A stretch of 64,000 bases of DNA from the NCBI RefSeq assembly GCF_020524545.1, contig NZ_JAIVLG010000002.1, forward strand, positions 124,001 to 188,000. Reading direction: 5' to 3'. The notes beneath the pieces are model-generated. The model was not told where the DNA came from. It saw only the letters and a list, made by a program, of their open reading frames with translations, and did no database searches. Below, in pieces: positions 7,771 to 17,637 of the stretch (positions are counted from its first letter, which is position 1; every line of letters starts with the position of its first letter). The stretch comes from Microbacterium paraoxydans. Its GTDB lineage: Bacteria; Actinomycetota; Actinomycetes; Actinomycetales; Microbacteriaceae. Both the position numbers and the translations under genes were made by a program.

Positions 7771-8564
7771 ATGGCGTTGAGGCGCACGACAAAGAGCAAG
7801 CTGTATCGGTATTCCGTCTACGTGGTCCTAATCGCGATCGCCGTCTGGGTGATCGTGGCCACCGACTGGGCACGTATCGCGCAGCTCTACTTCAACCCGG
7901 AGATCGCCGCGAAGATGCTGCCGGGGATCATCACGACCGCACTCGTGAACACGCTCTGGTTCACCGCCGTGGCCTTCGTCGGTGGCCTTCTCCTCGGCAT
8001 CGTGCTCGCGTTGATGAAGCTTTCGGAGATCGGGCCGTTCCGCTGGATCGCGACCTGCTGGATCGAGTTGTTCCGCGGCCTTCCCGCGATCCTCACGATC
8101 TTTGCGATCGCGTTCATCGTGCCGATCGGTTTGGGAGTGCCCGGCACGAAGCTCGGCGGCCCGGTGGTCCTCGGACTCATCGGTCTGATTCTGGTCGCCT
8201 CGGCGTACATGGCCGAGACGATCCGCGCCGGCATCCAGGCGGTTCCGAAGGGGCAGACGGAGGCGGCGCGTTCGCTGGGCATGTCGCCGATGAAGACGAC
8301 CTTCTGGATCGTCGTGCCCCAGGGATTCCGGATCATCATCCCGCCGTTGACGAACGAGTTCGTGCTGCTGCTGAAGGACACCTCGTTGCTGTTCGTGGCA
8401 GGATCCTTCATCTGGTCGAAGGAGCTCACGAACTTCGCCCGCGACGCGAGCACGCAGAACGCGAACGGAACGCCGCTGATCATGGCGGCGATCCTCTACC
8501 TGATCGTGACGATTCCGCTCACGCGCTTCAGCGCGTGGCTGGAGCGACGGATGTCGAGGCAGCG

Positions 8565-8568
<4 letters not shown>
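7771..8568 (+). CDS. Amino-acid ABC transporter permease
   Basis: This 265-residue membrane protein has the HisM/GlnP-type core: [33 protein letters not shown], and the EAA loop [27 protein letters not shown], which contacts the ATPase. It starts at the ATG at 7771, with GGGAGG nine nt upstream; a TTG two codons earlier is too close to that site. Only one permease is present, so it probably acts as a homodimer. The ATPase gene begins within its stop codon. Confidence 0.93.
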
Positions 8569-9320
<752 letters not shown>

Positions 9321-9331
9321 CTCCGCACCGG

Positions 9332-9417
9332 CCCCGTCTGGGCGTCGGCACCCCGTCTGTGCGTCGAGACCCCCGGTGACAGACGTCTGCCACCGGGGGT
9401 CTCGACGCTGAACGGGG
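9332..9417. repeat. Long palindrome between convergent genes
   Basis: Arms at 9361-9378 and 9391-9408 are an 18-bp perfect inverted repeat. The 12-nt centre contains the palindrome CAGACGTCTG, so the whole 48 bp is self-complementary apart from one A/C mismatch pair. An outer CCCCGT/ACGGGG pair (9351-9356, 9412-9417) extends it. CCCCGTCTG is also present as a direct repeat at 9332 and 9351. It fills most of the gap between two convergent genes and may act as a bidirectional terminator. Confidence 0.75.
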
Positions 9418-9458
9418 GCGTCGAACTCAGTCGGACGCGAGGGCGGACGGACGCGTGC

Positions 9459-9638
9459 TCAGCCGGCCTCGACGACCTCGGCCTCGGCGGCGTTCCGGCG
9501 GACGGAGTCGATACCGTTCAGGGCGGCGGACTTCGAGGAGTAGCCCTCGCTGGTCGCGATGACCTCGCCGTTGCCGGCCTTCAGGCGGAACCGGTACTCG
9601 CCGGACCTGTCGGTGTACAGCTCGAACTTGCCTGCCAT
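9459..9638 (-). CDS. DUF1508 (YegP-like) small protein
   Basis: This 59-residue protein reads MAGKFELYTDRSGEYRFRLK and later SEGYSSKSAALNGIDSVRRN. That is one copy of the DUF1508 repeat, a small beta-beta-alpha fold known from YegP. AGAAAGGA lies 7 nt before the ATG. Its function is unknown; related proteins are abundant and cytoplasmic. It is convergent with the amino-acid transporter and lies downstream of, but separated from, the ABC operon on the same strand. Confidence 0.87.
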   Translation of the reverse strand: MAGKFELYTDRSGEYRFRLKAGNGEVIATSEGYSSKSAALNGIDSVRRNAAEAEVVEAG

Positions 9639-9724
9639 GAGGCGTCCTTTCTCTCGGATGAGGGCAGCCCGCCCTCTCGGGCCTCACGCTAGCGTCCGGC
9701 GAGCATCCGCGGAAGAGCGGGGGA

Positions 9725-10816
9725 TCAGCCGCGGGGATGAACCGCGACAGGCTCGGGAGCCACCGCGATGCGGACGCGGTCCCCGAACGACGGATGGATC
9801 CCGGGGGCGTGCTGCACGCGCACGAGCTCGCCCGACTCGGTGCGCACCAGGGTGCGGCGCATGCTCCCGAGGAAGGTGCTCTCCTCGACCAGGGCATCGG
9901 TCGAGGAATCCGCCTCCGATGCGAAGTACACGTTCTCCGGCCGAAGATACACATCGACCGGCCCATCCGCCGGTGACTGCAGGGGGAGTCGCTGTCCCCA
10001 CACCAGCACGTGGTCGCCCTCGGCGACACCCGAGACCACGCTCGAGAGTCCCACGAAGGCGGCGACCCCCGCCGTGGAGGGCAACGTGTACAGCTGCTCC
10101 GGCGTGCCGATCTGCTCGATGCGGCCCGCGCTCATCACGGCGATCCGGTCCGACACGGCGAGTGCCTCCTCCTGGTCGTGCGTGACGAAGACGGTGGTGA
10201 TGCCGAGTCGTAGCTGGAGGCGGCGGATCTCGTCGCGCAGCTGCACCCGCACCTTCGCGTCGAGCGCCGAGAGCGGCTCGTCGAGCAGCAGCACCTTGGG
10301 CTCGGTCACCAGCGCTCGCGCGAGGGCGACACGTTGCTGCTGACCGCCGGAGAGCTGATGCGGGAACCTGTCGGCGAAGTCGCGCAAACCGACCAGTGCG
10401 AGCGCGTCGAGGGAGCGCTTCTCCGCCTCCGCTCGGCCGATGCCCCTCCGCCGCAGCCCGAAGGCCGTGTTGTCGGAGACCCGCAGGTGGGGGAACAGCG
10501 AGTACGACTGGAAGACCATGCCGATGTCGCGCTTGCTCGTCGGTACCCGCGACACGTCCCCACCGCCGAGCAGCACGGCGCCCGCGTCGGCCCCTTCGAG
10601 ACCGGCGAGCACCCGCAGCAGGGTCGTCTTGCCGCACCCGGAGGGGCCGAGCAGGGAGACGAACTCGCCGGGAGCGATGTCGAGGTCCACGCCGTGCAGG
10701 ACCTGTGTGCCGGCGTAGCTCTTCACGATCCCCTGCAGTTCCACGCGGGTGCCCTCTCCGGCACGGGCGAGCAGCAGGTTGTCCTTGGTGCGCGGCAGCG
10801 CGTGGTCGACGGTCAT
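9725..10816 (-). CDS. ABC importer ATP-binding protein (FbpC/PotA type)
   Basis: This 363-residue protein joins a nucleotide-binding domain to a C-terminal TOBE-like regulatory domain. It has Walker A GPSGCGKT (57-64), Q-loop VFQSYSLFPHL, signature LSGGQQQR, Walker B VLLLDEPLSALDAK and H-loop VTHDQEEAL. This architecture belongs to the iron, polyamine, thiamine, sulfate and phosphonate importers. It is the last of four coupled genes on the minus strand, and its ATG overlaps the stop of the preceding permease (ATGA). Confidence 0.92.
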   Translation of the reverse strand: MTVDHALPRTKDNLLLARAGEGTRVELQGIVKSYAGTQVLHGVDLDIAPGEFVSLLGPSGCGKTTLLRVLAGLEGADAGAVLLGGGDVSRVPTSKRDIGMVFQSYSLFPHLRVSDNTAFGLRRRGIGRAEAEKRSLDALALVGLRDFADRFPHQLSGGQQQRVALARALVTEPKVLLLDEPLSALDAKVRVQLRDEIRRLQLRLGITTVFVTHDQEEALAVSDRIAVMSAGRIEQIGTPEQLYTLPSTAGVAAFVGLSSVVSGVAEGDHVLVWGQRLPLQSPADGPVDVYLRPENVYFASEADSSTDALVEESTFLGSMRRTLVRTESGELVRVQHAPGIHPSFGDRVRIAVAPEPVAVHPRG

Positions 10817-11607
10817 GAGCGGGCCTTTCGTGAGCCGCGGGCGATGCGGCCGATGAGGAGGAGCAGGAGGAACACGAACGCCAACGCGAGCAGGGTGAAG
10901 ATGGCCGGCGCGTACGGATCCTGTTTGTTCACCACGACCATGGCGGTCTGGAACACCTGGCGGTTCAGGAGGGAGGCGATCGTGAACTCCCCGAGCACGA
11001 CGGCGATCGAGATCAGCGACGCGGCCAGGAGTCCTTGACGGAGGTTCGGAGCGAGCACCTTGAGCACGACGACGGGCCAGCTCGCTCCGAGTGAGCGCGC
11101 GGCCTCGGCGAGAGTGCGCAGGTCGGCTGCGTCGATGGAGGCCTGGATCGAGCGGAAGGCGAAGGGCAGCACGGTGATGCCGTATGCGAAGGCCAGCGTC
11201 CACGTGCCGGTGCCGAGCGTGCGTCCGATCTGCAGGTAGATCGGGGCCAGTCCGACGACCAGGACGATCGCGGGGATCGAGATCGGCAGGAGCACCGCGA
11301 ACTCGAACGCCGGCCGCAGTTTCGGGAAGCGCAGGTTCACCAGGATCATGGTCGGTGCCAGCAGGAGCAGCACGATGACCACGGTGACGACGGCGAGCAC
11401 CAGCGAGTTCCCGAGCCCCGTCCAGATCGGCTTGAGCGTGGCGGCGGTTGCGGGATCGAAGAGTGCGATCCAGCGGGCGAACGACAGCCCGCCCTCGGGG
11501 TCGCGCAGCGTGAAGAGGAACGTCGAGACCAGAGGGACGGCGAAGAACGCGCCGACCAGGATGCCGATGATCCAGCGGGTCGCGAGGGACGGGCCGAGCC
11601 GGTTCAC
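10813..11607 (-). CDS. ABC importer permease, second subunit
   Basis: This 264-residue membrane protein has the binding-protein-dependent permease core, including the EAA loop TLAEAARSLGASWPVVVLKVLAPNL. The GTG at 11607 overlaps the stop of the first permease (GTGA) and is preceded by GAGG at 8 nt; a GTG three codons earlier is a less likely start. It pairs with the first permease as a heterodimer, served by the ATPase downstream. Substrate class is the same as for the binding protein. Confidence 0.9.
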   Translation of the reverse strand: MNRLGPSLATRWIIGILVGAFFAVPLVSTFLFTLRDPEGGLSFARWIALFDPATAATLKPIWTGLGNSLVLAVVTVVIVLLLLAPTMILVNLRFPKLRPAFEFAVLLPISIPAIVLVVGLAPIYLQIGRTLGTGTWTLAFAYGITVLPFAFRSIQASIDAADLRTLAEAARSLGASWPVVVLKVLAPNLRQGLLAASLISIAVVLGEFTIASLLNRQVFQTAMVVVNKQDPYAPAIFTLLALAFVFLLLLLIGRIARGSRKARS

Positions 11608-12542
11608 GATTGCCACCTCGCCGCGCGGCGCTGCACCAACGAGTACAGCGCCATCACGATGCCGACGACCACGATCATGCCGAGCGCGAGGGCACCGGCG
11701 AGGTTCTCCCGTCCGAGCACGGTCTCGCTCGTGAGGGCGGTGCGGATCTGGAGCGGCACGATCTGCGCACCCTGGCTCGCGAGGGCGGCGGCCGTGGCGT
11801 ACGACGAGAACGCGTTCGCGAACAGCAGCAGCAGACTGGCGAGGAACGAGGGAGCGAGCACCGGGATGCCGATGCGCCACCAGAAGCTCGCGCGGGTGCC
11901 GCCGAGGGTCAGGTTCGCCTCCGCCCACTGCGGTTTGAGGGCGGCGAGCGCCGGCATGAAAGTGATGACCATCAGGGGGATCTGGAAGAAGAAGTAGGGG
12001 AGGATCAGACCCGGCAGCTCGTACAACCAGGTGCCGTTCGCGAAGATGTCGATGCCGAGGGAGTCTCTCAGGAAGACGGTGACCACGCCCTGGATGCCGA
12101 TCGTCGCGATGAACGCGAAGGCCAGCATGACGCCGCCGAACTGGGCGAGCACTCCGGCAGCGGCGTCCACGGCGGAGCGCGTGCGGCTCTCGGGGCCCAT
12201 GCCCAGCAGTGCGTAGCAGACGAGTGCTCCGATCACGGCGCCGACTACGGCGGTGAGGAGCGAGAGTCCGGCGGAGTTCGCGAAGGTGCTCACCACGACG
12301 GGATCGGCGAGGGCCGCGATGTTCGACCACGTGAAGGTGCCGTCCTTCGTGAAGAAGCCGGAGCCGATGGCGAGCACGGTCGGAACGGCGAGGAACAGCA
12401 CGACATAGGCGGTGAAGGGGGCGAGTCCGAGCCAGGCGAAGGACGGCGCGGACCGCCGGATCCGCGCGTGGGGCGAGGATCCGGCGGGGAGGGCGGGGGC
12501 GGACACCGCAGCATCCGCCCCCGTTTCGGCGAGGGTCGTCAC
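11604..12542 (-). CDS. ABC importer permease, first subunit
   Basis: This 312-residue membrane protein has about six transmembrane segments and an EAA-like loop (EANLTLGGTRASFWWRIGIPVLAP). The first 30 residues are cytoplasmic. The GTG at 12542 overlaps the stop of the binding-protein gene (GTGA); no upstream start lies outside that gene. PotB/CysT-like permeases of this length usually act with a second, shorter permease, which is the next gene. Confidence 0.9.
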   Translation of the reverse strand: MTTLAETGADAAVSAPALPAGSSPHARIRRSAPSFAWLGLAPFTAYVVLFLAVPTVLAIGSGFFTKDGTFTWSNIAALADPVVVSTFANSAGLSLLTAVVGAVIGALVCYALLGMGPESRTRSAVDAAAGVLAQFGGVMLAFAFIATIGIQGVVTVFLRDSLGIDIFANGTWLYELPGLILPYFFFQIPLMVITFMPALAALKPQWAEANLTLGGTRASFWWRIGIPVLAPSFLASLLLLFANAFSSYATAAALASQGAQIVPLQIRTALTSETVLGRENLAGALALGMIVVVGIVMALYSLVQRRAARWQS

Positions 12543-13678
12543 TGGACCGCCGCGGCCCACTTCTCGCCGAGGAGGGTACCGGCGTTCGTGGACTGCTCCT
12601 CGGTCGGGACGACGGTCTCCTCCGGGGCCTCGGGGAGCGCAGCAGCGAGGTCGGCGTCGATCGTGCCCGCGTCGGTCATGGCCTCCATGCGCACCGGACG
12701 GGCGCCGCCCTTCAGCCACAGGTTCTGAACCTCGTCACTGTAGAGGAACTCCTGCCACAGACGGGCGGCCGCGGGGTGCGGGGCGTCGATGTTGATGGCC
12801 TGGTTGTAGTAGCCGGCGTAGCCCGTGCCGTCGAACACGACGACCTTCCAGTCCTCGTTGTCGGCCGAGTGGGAGGCGTTCAGGTAGTCCCAGTCGAAGA
12901 CGACCGGGGTCTCCCCGCTTACGATGGTCGCTGTGGTGACGTCGACCTTGAGCAGGTTGCCGGCCGCCTGCAGGTCGGAGAAGAAGTCGATGCCCGGCTG
13001 GAAGTCGTCGAGTGTGCCGTCGGACTGCACGGTCGCCAGCCCCACGGCCGCGAACGCGGCACCGGCCTGAGTGGGGTCGCCGTTGATCGCCACGGCGCCC
13101 TTGTAGTCGGACGAGAGCAGGTCGGAGAGCTCGGCGGGAGCGTCGAACTTCGACGAGTCGTAGCCGATCGACATGTAGCCGCCGTAGTCGCCGACGAAGA
13201 GTCCGGTGGGCTCCTTCAGCTCGTCGGGGATGTCGTCCCAGGTCTGCACCTTGTAGGGCGCGAACGTGTCGGTGTTCTGCAGTGCGACGGTCAGGCCGAG
13301 GTCGAACACGTCCGGGGCGGTGTCGAGACCCTTGTTGGTCTCCGCCGCCTGAATCTCCTCCGCGCTGGAGACGTCGGGCGAGGTCTCGTTGATCGTGATC
13401 TCGGGGTACTTCTCGGCGAACAGATCGATGATCTCGCCGTAGTTCGCCCAGTCGCGCGGAAGGGCGATGACGTTCAGAGAGCCTTCCGCCTTGGCAGCGG
13501 CTTCGAGATCGGCGAAGGTTCCGAAGTCGGCCACCGAGGTCGCGGCCGAGGCATCGACATCGGAGTCGCCTCCTCCGGTCGCGTCGGCTGCGCCGGAGCA
13601 GGCAGTGAGTGCGAGTGCGGCCGTGGTGGCCAGGGCGATGCCGGCGCCGATGCGCGCGCGACGGGTGATGCGGGGCAT
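12539..13678 (-). CDS. ABC importer substrate-binding lipoprotein (family 1, PotD/AfuA-like)
   Basis: This 379-residue protein has a lipoprotein signal ending LTAC (Cys27). The mature part opens with a Ser/Asp/Gly-rich linker, and the core contains EGSLNVIALPRDWANYGEIIDLF, APDVFDLGL and VVFDWDYLNAS, as in iron, spermidine and phosphonate binding proteins. The substrate cannot be decided from the sequence. It is the first gene of a four-gene coupled operon. AGAGGA lies 5 nt before the ATG, inside one arm of a 10-bp inverted repeat. Confidence 0.9.
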   Translation of the reverse strand: MPRITRRARIGAGIALATTAALALTACSGAADATGGGDSDVDASAATSVADFGTFADLEAAAKAEGSLNVIALPRDWANYGEIIDLFAEKYPEITINETSPDVSSAEEIQAAETNKGLDTAPDVFDLGLTVALQNTDTFAPYKVQTWDDIPDELKEPTGLFVGDYGGYMSIGYDSSKFDAPAELSDLLSSDYKGAVAINGDPTQAGAAFAAVGLATVQSDGTLDDFQPGIDFFSDLQAAGNLLKVDVTTATIVSGETPVVFDWDYLNASHSADNEDWKVVVFDGTGYAGYYNQAINIDAPHPAAARLWQEFLYSDEVQNLWLKGGARPVRMEAMTDAGTIDADLAAALPEAPEETVVPTEEQSTNAGTLLGEKWAAAVQ

Positions 13679-13680
13679 GA

Positions 13681-13733
13681 GTGTCCTCTCGGTGTCCGGC
13701 GCTGTGAGCCGGTGTCGGGTTGCGAGAGGACAC
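13681..13733 (-). promoter_or_regulatory. Inverted repeat spanning -10 box and ribosome binding site
   Basis: GTGTCCTCTC (13681-13690 on the plus strand) and GAGAGGACAC (13724-13733) form a perfect 10-bp inverted repeat with 33 nt between. On the minus strand one arm overlaps a -10-like TAGTGT (13730-13735) and the other contains the Shine-Dalgarno of the binding-protein gene. It may be a two-site operator, or an RNA stem hiding the ribosome binding site if transcription starts further upstream. Confidence 0.45.
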
Positions 13734-13813
13734 TATGAGGCGCAGGTTGCCGACCGTCGCGGTGCGGGTGAACGGACGGTGGCGAGGGAGTGGCCGAACA
13801 GGGTGGCCGTGCC

Positions 13814-14329
13814 TCAGCCCTTCGGAACGCTGTACTTGAAGCCGCGGTGCGAGCCGACGTAGCCCAGTCGCTCGTAGAAACGGTGCGCGTCGGTGCGGGC
13901 GGCATCGGAGGTGAGCTGCACCATGGTCGCGCCCACCGCGGGGGCGGCGACATCTCCCACCCAGCGCATCACCACGGAACCGATGCCCGACGAGCGAAGG
14001 CTGCTGTGCACGCGCACCGCCTCGACGAGCAGACGCCGTGCGCCACGACGCGCCATCCCCGGGATCGAGGTGAGCTGCAGCGTGCCGACGACCTCGCCGT
14101 CGAGCTCGACCACGAGAAGGTCGTTCGACGGCTCCGCCAGGATCTCGACGAGTCCCCGTGCGTATGCGGGGCGGTCTTCATCGGAAGCCACGTCGCCGCG
14201 CGCGGCACTGATCGGGTCGTCGGCGAGGAGAGCGATCACGGCGTCCGTGTCGTCCACCGTCGCTCGGCGCAGGATCGCGGTTCCGGCACGAGATTCGAAC
14301 GGATGCGGCAGCGGCAGGGCATCGAGCAT
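13814..14329 (-). CDS. GNAT family N-acetyltransferase
   Basis: This 171-residue protein has the GNAT fold: AILRRATVDDTDAVIALL at the start, VVGTLQLTSIPGM in strands 3-4, the acetyl-CoA pyrophosphate loop VHSSLRSSGIGSVVMRWV (R/Q-x-x-G-x-G/A pattern), and a C-terminal HRFYERLGYVGSHRGF. It transfers an acetyl group from acetyl-CoA to an unknown amine. The ATG at 14329 leaves a 66-bp gap to the divergent TSUP gene. GAGG lies close upstream (4 nt). Confidence 0.9.
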   Translation of the reverse strand: MLDALPLPHPFESRAGTAILRRATVDDTDAVIALLADDPISAARGDVASDEDRPAYARGLVEILAEPSNDLLVVELDGEVVGTLQLTSIPGMARRGARRLLVEAVRVHSSLRSSGIGSVVMRWVGDVAAPAVGATMVQLTSDAARTDAHRFYERLGYVGSHRGFKYSVPKG

Positions 14330-14395
14330 GCCCTCAGTCTGCCAGCGCCCGGTGCGGATTCCAGCGCACCGGCTCCTCTCTGGAATCATGGCCGG

Positions 14396-15226
14396 GTGGA
14401 TATCGGCGCCGTGCTCGGACTGGAGCAGCTCACCTGGGGGATTCTGCTGCTCGTCGTCATCGCAGCGTTCTGCGCAGGCTGGATCGACGCGGTGGTCGGT
14501 GGGGGAGGGCTGCTGCAGCTGCCCGCACTCCTGTTGATCCCCGGCATCTCCCCCGTGCAGGCTCTCGCGACGAACAAACTCGCCTCGGTCTTCGGCACCG
14601 CCACGAGCAGCGTCACCTACTACCGGCGCGCGAAGCCCGACATACGCACGGCCCTGCCCATGGCGGCGATCGCTTTCATCGGGTCGTTCGGTGGTGCAGC
14701 CGTGGCGACCGTGCTGCCGCCCGCCGCCTTCAAGCCCATCATCGTGATCGCCCTTCTCGTGGTCGCCCTGTTCACCGCGTTCCGTCCCCAGATGGGCGCG
14801 GCGACGCAGCTGCGCTTCCACGGCCACAAGCACCACATCATGGCGGGAGTCGCCGGTCTCGGAATCGGCTTCTACGACGGGATGATCGGTCCCGGCACCG
14901 GCACCTTCCTCGTGATCACGCTCGTCGCGCTGCTGGGCTATGACTTCCTGCAGGCGAGCGCCAAGGCGAAGATCGTGAACCTCGCCACGAACGCGGGGGC
15001 ACTGATGCTGTTCATCCCACACGGCGCCGTGCTCTGGGTGCTCGGGGGCATCCTCGCGGTCGCCAACGTCGCGGGCAGCTACCTGGGTTCGCGCATGGCC
15101 ATCTCCCGCGGCACCACCTTCATCCGCGTGGTGTTCCTCGTCGTCGTGGTCGCCCTGATCGCCAAGCTCGGTGTCGACGTGTGGAACGAGAACCTCATGC
15201 CCGCGTTCGCGTCCTTCTCGTCCTGA
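14396..15226 (+). CDS. TSUP (TauE/SafE, DUF81) family membrane permease
   Basis: This 276-residue protein has about eight hydrophobic helices and the family segments AGWIDAVVGGGGLLQLPALL and GFYDGMIGPGTGTFLVI, the two related glycine-rich repeats of TauE/SafE permeases. Such proteins export or import sulfite, sulfoacetate, taurine breakdown products or other small anions. The GTG at 14396 has no good ribosome binding site. A GTG five codons on is an alternative. It is divergent from the acetyltransferase and convergent with aspS. Confidence 0.9.
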   Translation: MDIGAVLGLEQLTWGILLLVVIAAFCAGWIDAVVGGGGLLQLPALLLIPGISPVQALATNKLASVFGTATSSVTYYRRAKPDIRTALPMAAIAFIGSFGGAAVATVLPPAAFKPIIVIALLVVALFTAFRPQMGAATQLRFHGHKHHIMAGVAGLGIGFYDGMIGPGTGTFLVITLVALLGYDFLQASAKAKIVNLATNAGALMLFIPHGAVLWVLGGILAVANVAGSYLGSRMAISRGTTFIRVVFLVVVVALIAKLGVDVWNENLMPAFASFSS

Positions 15227-15243
15227 GGCCCGCGGGAGACCTC

Positions 15244-15325
15244 ACCCCGCATCAGGCAGAAACGCCGGATCAGGCAGTTCCACGAGGAATCTGCCTGATC
15301 CGGCGGGTTTGCCTGATCTCGGGGT
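15244..15325. repeat. Three-tier hairpin between TSUP gene and aspS
   Basis: The inner arms CGCCGGATCAGGCAG (15263-15277) and CTGCCTGATCCGGCG (15291-15305) are a 15-bp perfect repeat, and the loop adds TTCC/GGAA. An outer tier pairs ATCAGGCA (15251-15258) with TGCCTGAT, and a third pairs ACCCC (15244-15248) with GGGGT (15321-15325). The word ATCAGGCA appears twice in each orientation. It fills the convergent gap. Confidence 0.8.
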
Positions 15326-15336
15326 GGCGACGGGCG

Positions 15337-17118
15337 TCAGGCCTCGTCGTCCTCCGGCTCGAAGTCGACGCCGGCCTCGGCGCGCTGTGCCGCGGTGATC
15401 GGTGCCGGCGCGGCGGTCAGCGGGTCGAAGCCGTTGCCGGACTTGGGGAACGCGATGACTTCACGGATCGACTCGGTCTTGGAGAGGTGCTGCAGCACGC
15501 GGTCCATGCCGAGCGCGATTCCGCCGTGGGGCGGCGCTCCGAACTTGAACGCGTCGAGGAGGAAGCCGAACTGCTCGTCCGCCTGCTCGTCGCTGATGCC
15601 CATGACTTCGAATACCCGCTTCTGCACGTCTTCGCGGTGGATGCGGATCGAGCCGCCGCCGAGCTCCGAGCCGTTGCACACGATGTCGTACGCGTAGGCG
15701 AGAGCCGAACCCGGGTCGGTGTCGAAGGTGTCCTGGAACTCCGGCTTCGGGCCCGTGAACGCGTGGTGCACGGCGGTCCAGGCTCCGGCGCCCACAGCGA
15801 CGTCGCCCGAGGCCACGGCATCTGCGGCGGGCTCGAACATCGGGGCGTCGACGACCCAGGTGAAGGCGAACTCATCCGGGCTCAGGTAGCCGAGGCGGCG
15901 GCCGATCTCGACGCGCGCGGCGCCGAGCAGCGCGCGGCTCTCCTTGGCGGAGCCTGCCGCGAAGAAGACGCAGTCCCCCGTCTCCGCGCCGACGAGGGCG
16001 GCGAGTCCGGCCTGTTCCGACTCGGACAGGTTCTTCGCCGCCGGGCCGCCGAGCGTCCCGTCCTCGTTGAACAGCACGTACGCGAGACCACGGGCTCCGC
16101 GCTGCTTCGCCCAGTCCTGCCATGCGTCGAGCTGCTTGCGCGGCTGGCTCGCGCCGCCGGGCATCCGCACAGCTCCGACGTACTCCGCCTGGAAGACGCG
16201 GAACGGGGTGTCCTTGAAGTACTCGGTCGCGTCGACGAGTTCGAGGCCGAAGCGCAGGTCGGGCTTGTCGGAGCCGTACTTCGCCATGGCGTCGGCATAC
16301 GTCATCCGGGGGAGAGGGGTCGCGACCTCGACGCCGATCGTCGCCCACATCGCCACGATGAGCGACTCCATGAGGGCGATGACATCTTCCTGGTCGACGA
16401 AGCTCATCTCGATGTCGAGCTGCGTGAACTCGGGCTGGCGGTCGGCGCGGAAGTCCTCATCGCGGTAGCAGCGCGCGATCTGGAAGTACTTCTCGACACC
16501 ACCCACCATCAGCAGCTGCTTGAACAGCTGCGGCGATTGCGGCAGGGCGTACCAGCTGCCGGGACTCAGACGCGCTGGTACCAGGAAGTCGCGGGCGCCC
16601 TCGGGCGTCGAACGCGTGAGGGTCGGGGTCTCCACCTCGGTGAAGTCCTCTGCGTGCAGCACATCGCGGATCGCCTTGTAGACGTTCGAGCGCAGACGCA
16701 GGTTCGCTGCCTGACCGGGACGACGCAGGTCGAGGTAGCGGTACTTGAGGCGCGCTTCCTCTCCGACCGTCTCCGTGTCGGCGAGCGCGGTCGACACCTG
16801 GAAGGGCAGCGCAGCGGACTCGTTGAGCACCTCGACCTCGGTTGCGATGACCTCGATCTCACCGGTCGGCAGGTTCGGGTTCGCGTTGCCCTCGGGGCGC
16901 AGCGACACCTCCCCGGTGACCTTCAGCACGAACTCGTTGCGCAGCGGGTGCGCGATCTCCTCGTCGCGGATGACGACCTGGGCGATGCCCGAGGCGTCTC
17001 GCAGATCGATGAAAGCGACTCCTCCGTGGTCACGACGGCGATCGACCCAACCCGTGAGGGTGACGGTCTGACCGATGTGCTCGGCTCGCAGAGAGCCTGC
17101 CGAGTGGGTGCGAAGCAC
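15337..17118 (-). CDS. aspS: Aspartate--tRNA ligase
   Basis: This 593-residue enzyme is a complete bacterial-type class II AspRS: an N-terminal OB-fold anticodon-binding domain ([22 protein letters not shown]), catalytic motif 2 around [20 protein letters not shown], the bacterial GAD insertion, and motif 3 [10 protein letters not shown] near the C-terminus. It charges tRNA-Asp with aspartate in the cytoplasm. The start is a GTG with AGAAGGA 8 nt upstream. It is a single-gene unit between a -10 TAGAAT and the convergent hairpin. Confidence 0.97.
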   Translation of the reverse strand: MLRTHSAGSLRAEHIGQTVTLTGWVDRRRDHGGVAFIDLRDASGIAQVVIRDEEIAHPLRNEFVLKVTGEVSLRPEGNANPNLPTGEIEVIATEVEVLNESAALPFQVSTALADTETVGEEARLKYRYLDLRRPGQAANLRLRSNVYKAIRDVLHAEDFTEVETPTLTRSTPEGARDFLVPARLSPGSWYALPQSPQLFKQLLMVGGVEKYFQIARCYRDEDFRADRQPEFTQLDIEMSFVDQEDVIALMESLIVAMWATIGVEVATPLPRMTYADAMAKYGSDKPDLRFGLELVDATEYFKDTPFRVFQAEYVGAVRMPGGASQPRKQLDAWQDWAKQRGARGLAYVLFNEDGTLGGPAAKNLSESEQAGLAALVGAETGDCVFFAAGSAKESRALLGAARVEIGRRLGYLSPDEFAFTWVVDAPMFEPAADAVASGDVAVGAGAWTAVHHAFTGPKPEFQDTFDTDPGSALAYAYDIVCNGSELGGGSIRIHREDVQKRVFEVMGISDEQADEQFGFLLDAFKFGAPPHGGIALGMDRVLQHLSKTESIREVIAFPKSGNGFDPLTAAPAPITAAQRAEAGVDFEPEDDEA

Positions 17119-17157
17119 GGAGTATTCCTTCTGATCTGGGAAATGGGGACCGCGCCC

Positions 17158-17163
17158 ATTCTA
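17158..17163 (-). promoter_or_regulatory. -10 box of aspS
   Basis: On the minus strand this reads TAGAAT, 40 bp upstream of the GTG start. The -35 region (GGAGAC at 16 bp) is weak. Confidence 0.5.
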
Positions 17164-17261
17164 CGGGGGTGGTCCGCGCGTCTCCGGCCCCGTCAGCGGC
17201 GCCGGAGCCGCCGGATCAGTAGGATCGCCACGACACAGCTCTTACACAGAAAGGGAGCACC

Positions 17262-17636
17262 GTGGACAACAACGGCATCTCCGACCTCTACGCATCGATC
17301 TTCTCCGGCACCACGGGGCTGATCGCGCTCGTCTTCTACATCCTCGTCGCCGTCGGACTCTGGAAGGTGTTCACGAAGGCCGGATACCCCGGGATCCTCG
17401 CGATCATCCCGATCGTGAACCTCGTCTTCCTGGTGAAGATCGCCGGCATGTCCGGCTGGTTCGCACTGCTGTATCTCATTCCGATCGCGAACCTGGTCCT
17501 TGCGATCATCGTGGCGTTCAAGCTCGGCGCGCGCTTCGGCAAGGGCGGAGTGTTCTCGTTCTTCCTGCTGTTCGTCTTCCCGTACATCGGGTACCTGATC
17601 CTCGGCTTCGGGGATTCGCGCTACAGCAAGGCGTGA
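17262..17636 (+). CDS. DUF5684 small membrane protein
   Basis: This 124-residue protein has about four hydrophobic helices. It contains ILVAVGLWKVFTKAGYPG, the polar AIIPIVNLVFLVKIAG, and a second IPIANLVLAIIVAFKLG, the repeated pattern of DUF5684 proteins. It sits in the inner membrane. No function is known. AAAGGGAG lies 6 nt before the GTG start. The phosphatase gene begins 2 bp after its stop, so the two are co-transcribed. Confidence 0.85.
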   Translation: MDNNGISDLYASIFSGTTGLIALVFYILVAVGLWKVFTKAGYPGILAIIPIVNLVFLVKIAGMSGWFALLYLIPIANLVLAIIVAFKLGARFGKGGVFSFFLLFVFPYIGYLILGFGDSRYSKA

Positions 17637-17637
17637 C

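Noticed and set aside
15181..17322. 713-codon plus-strand frame across aspS
   Set aside because: It is a mirror of the aspS coding strand, rich in Arg/Glu/Leu without any recognisable fold.
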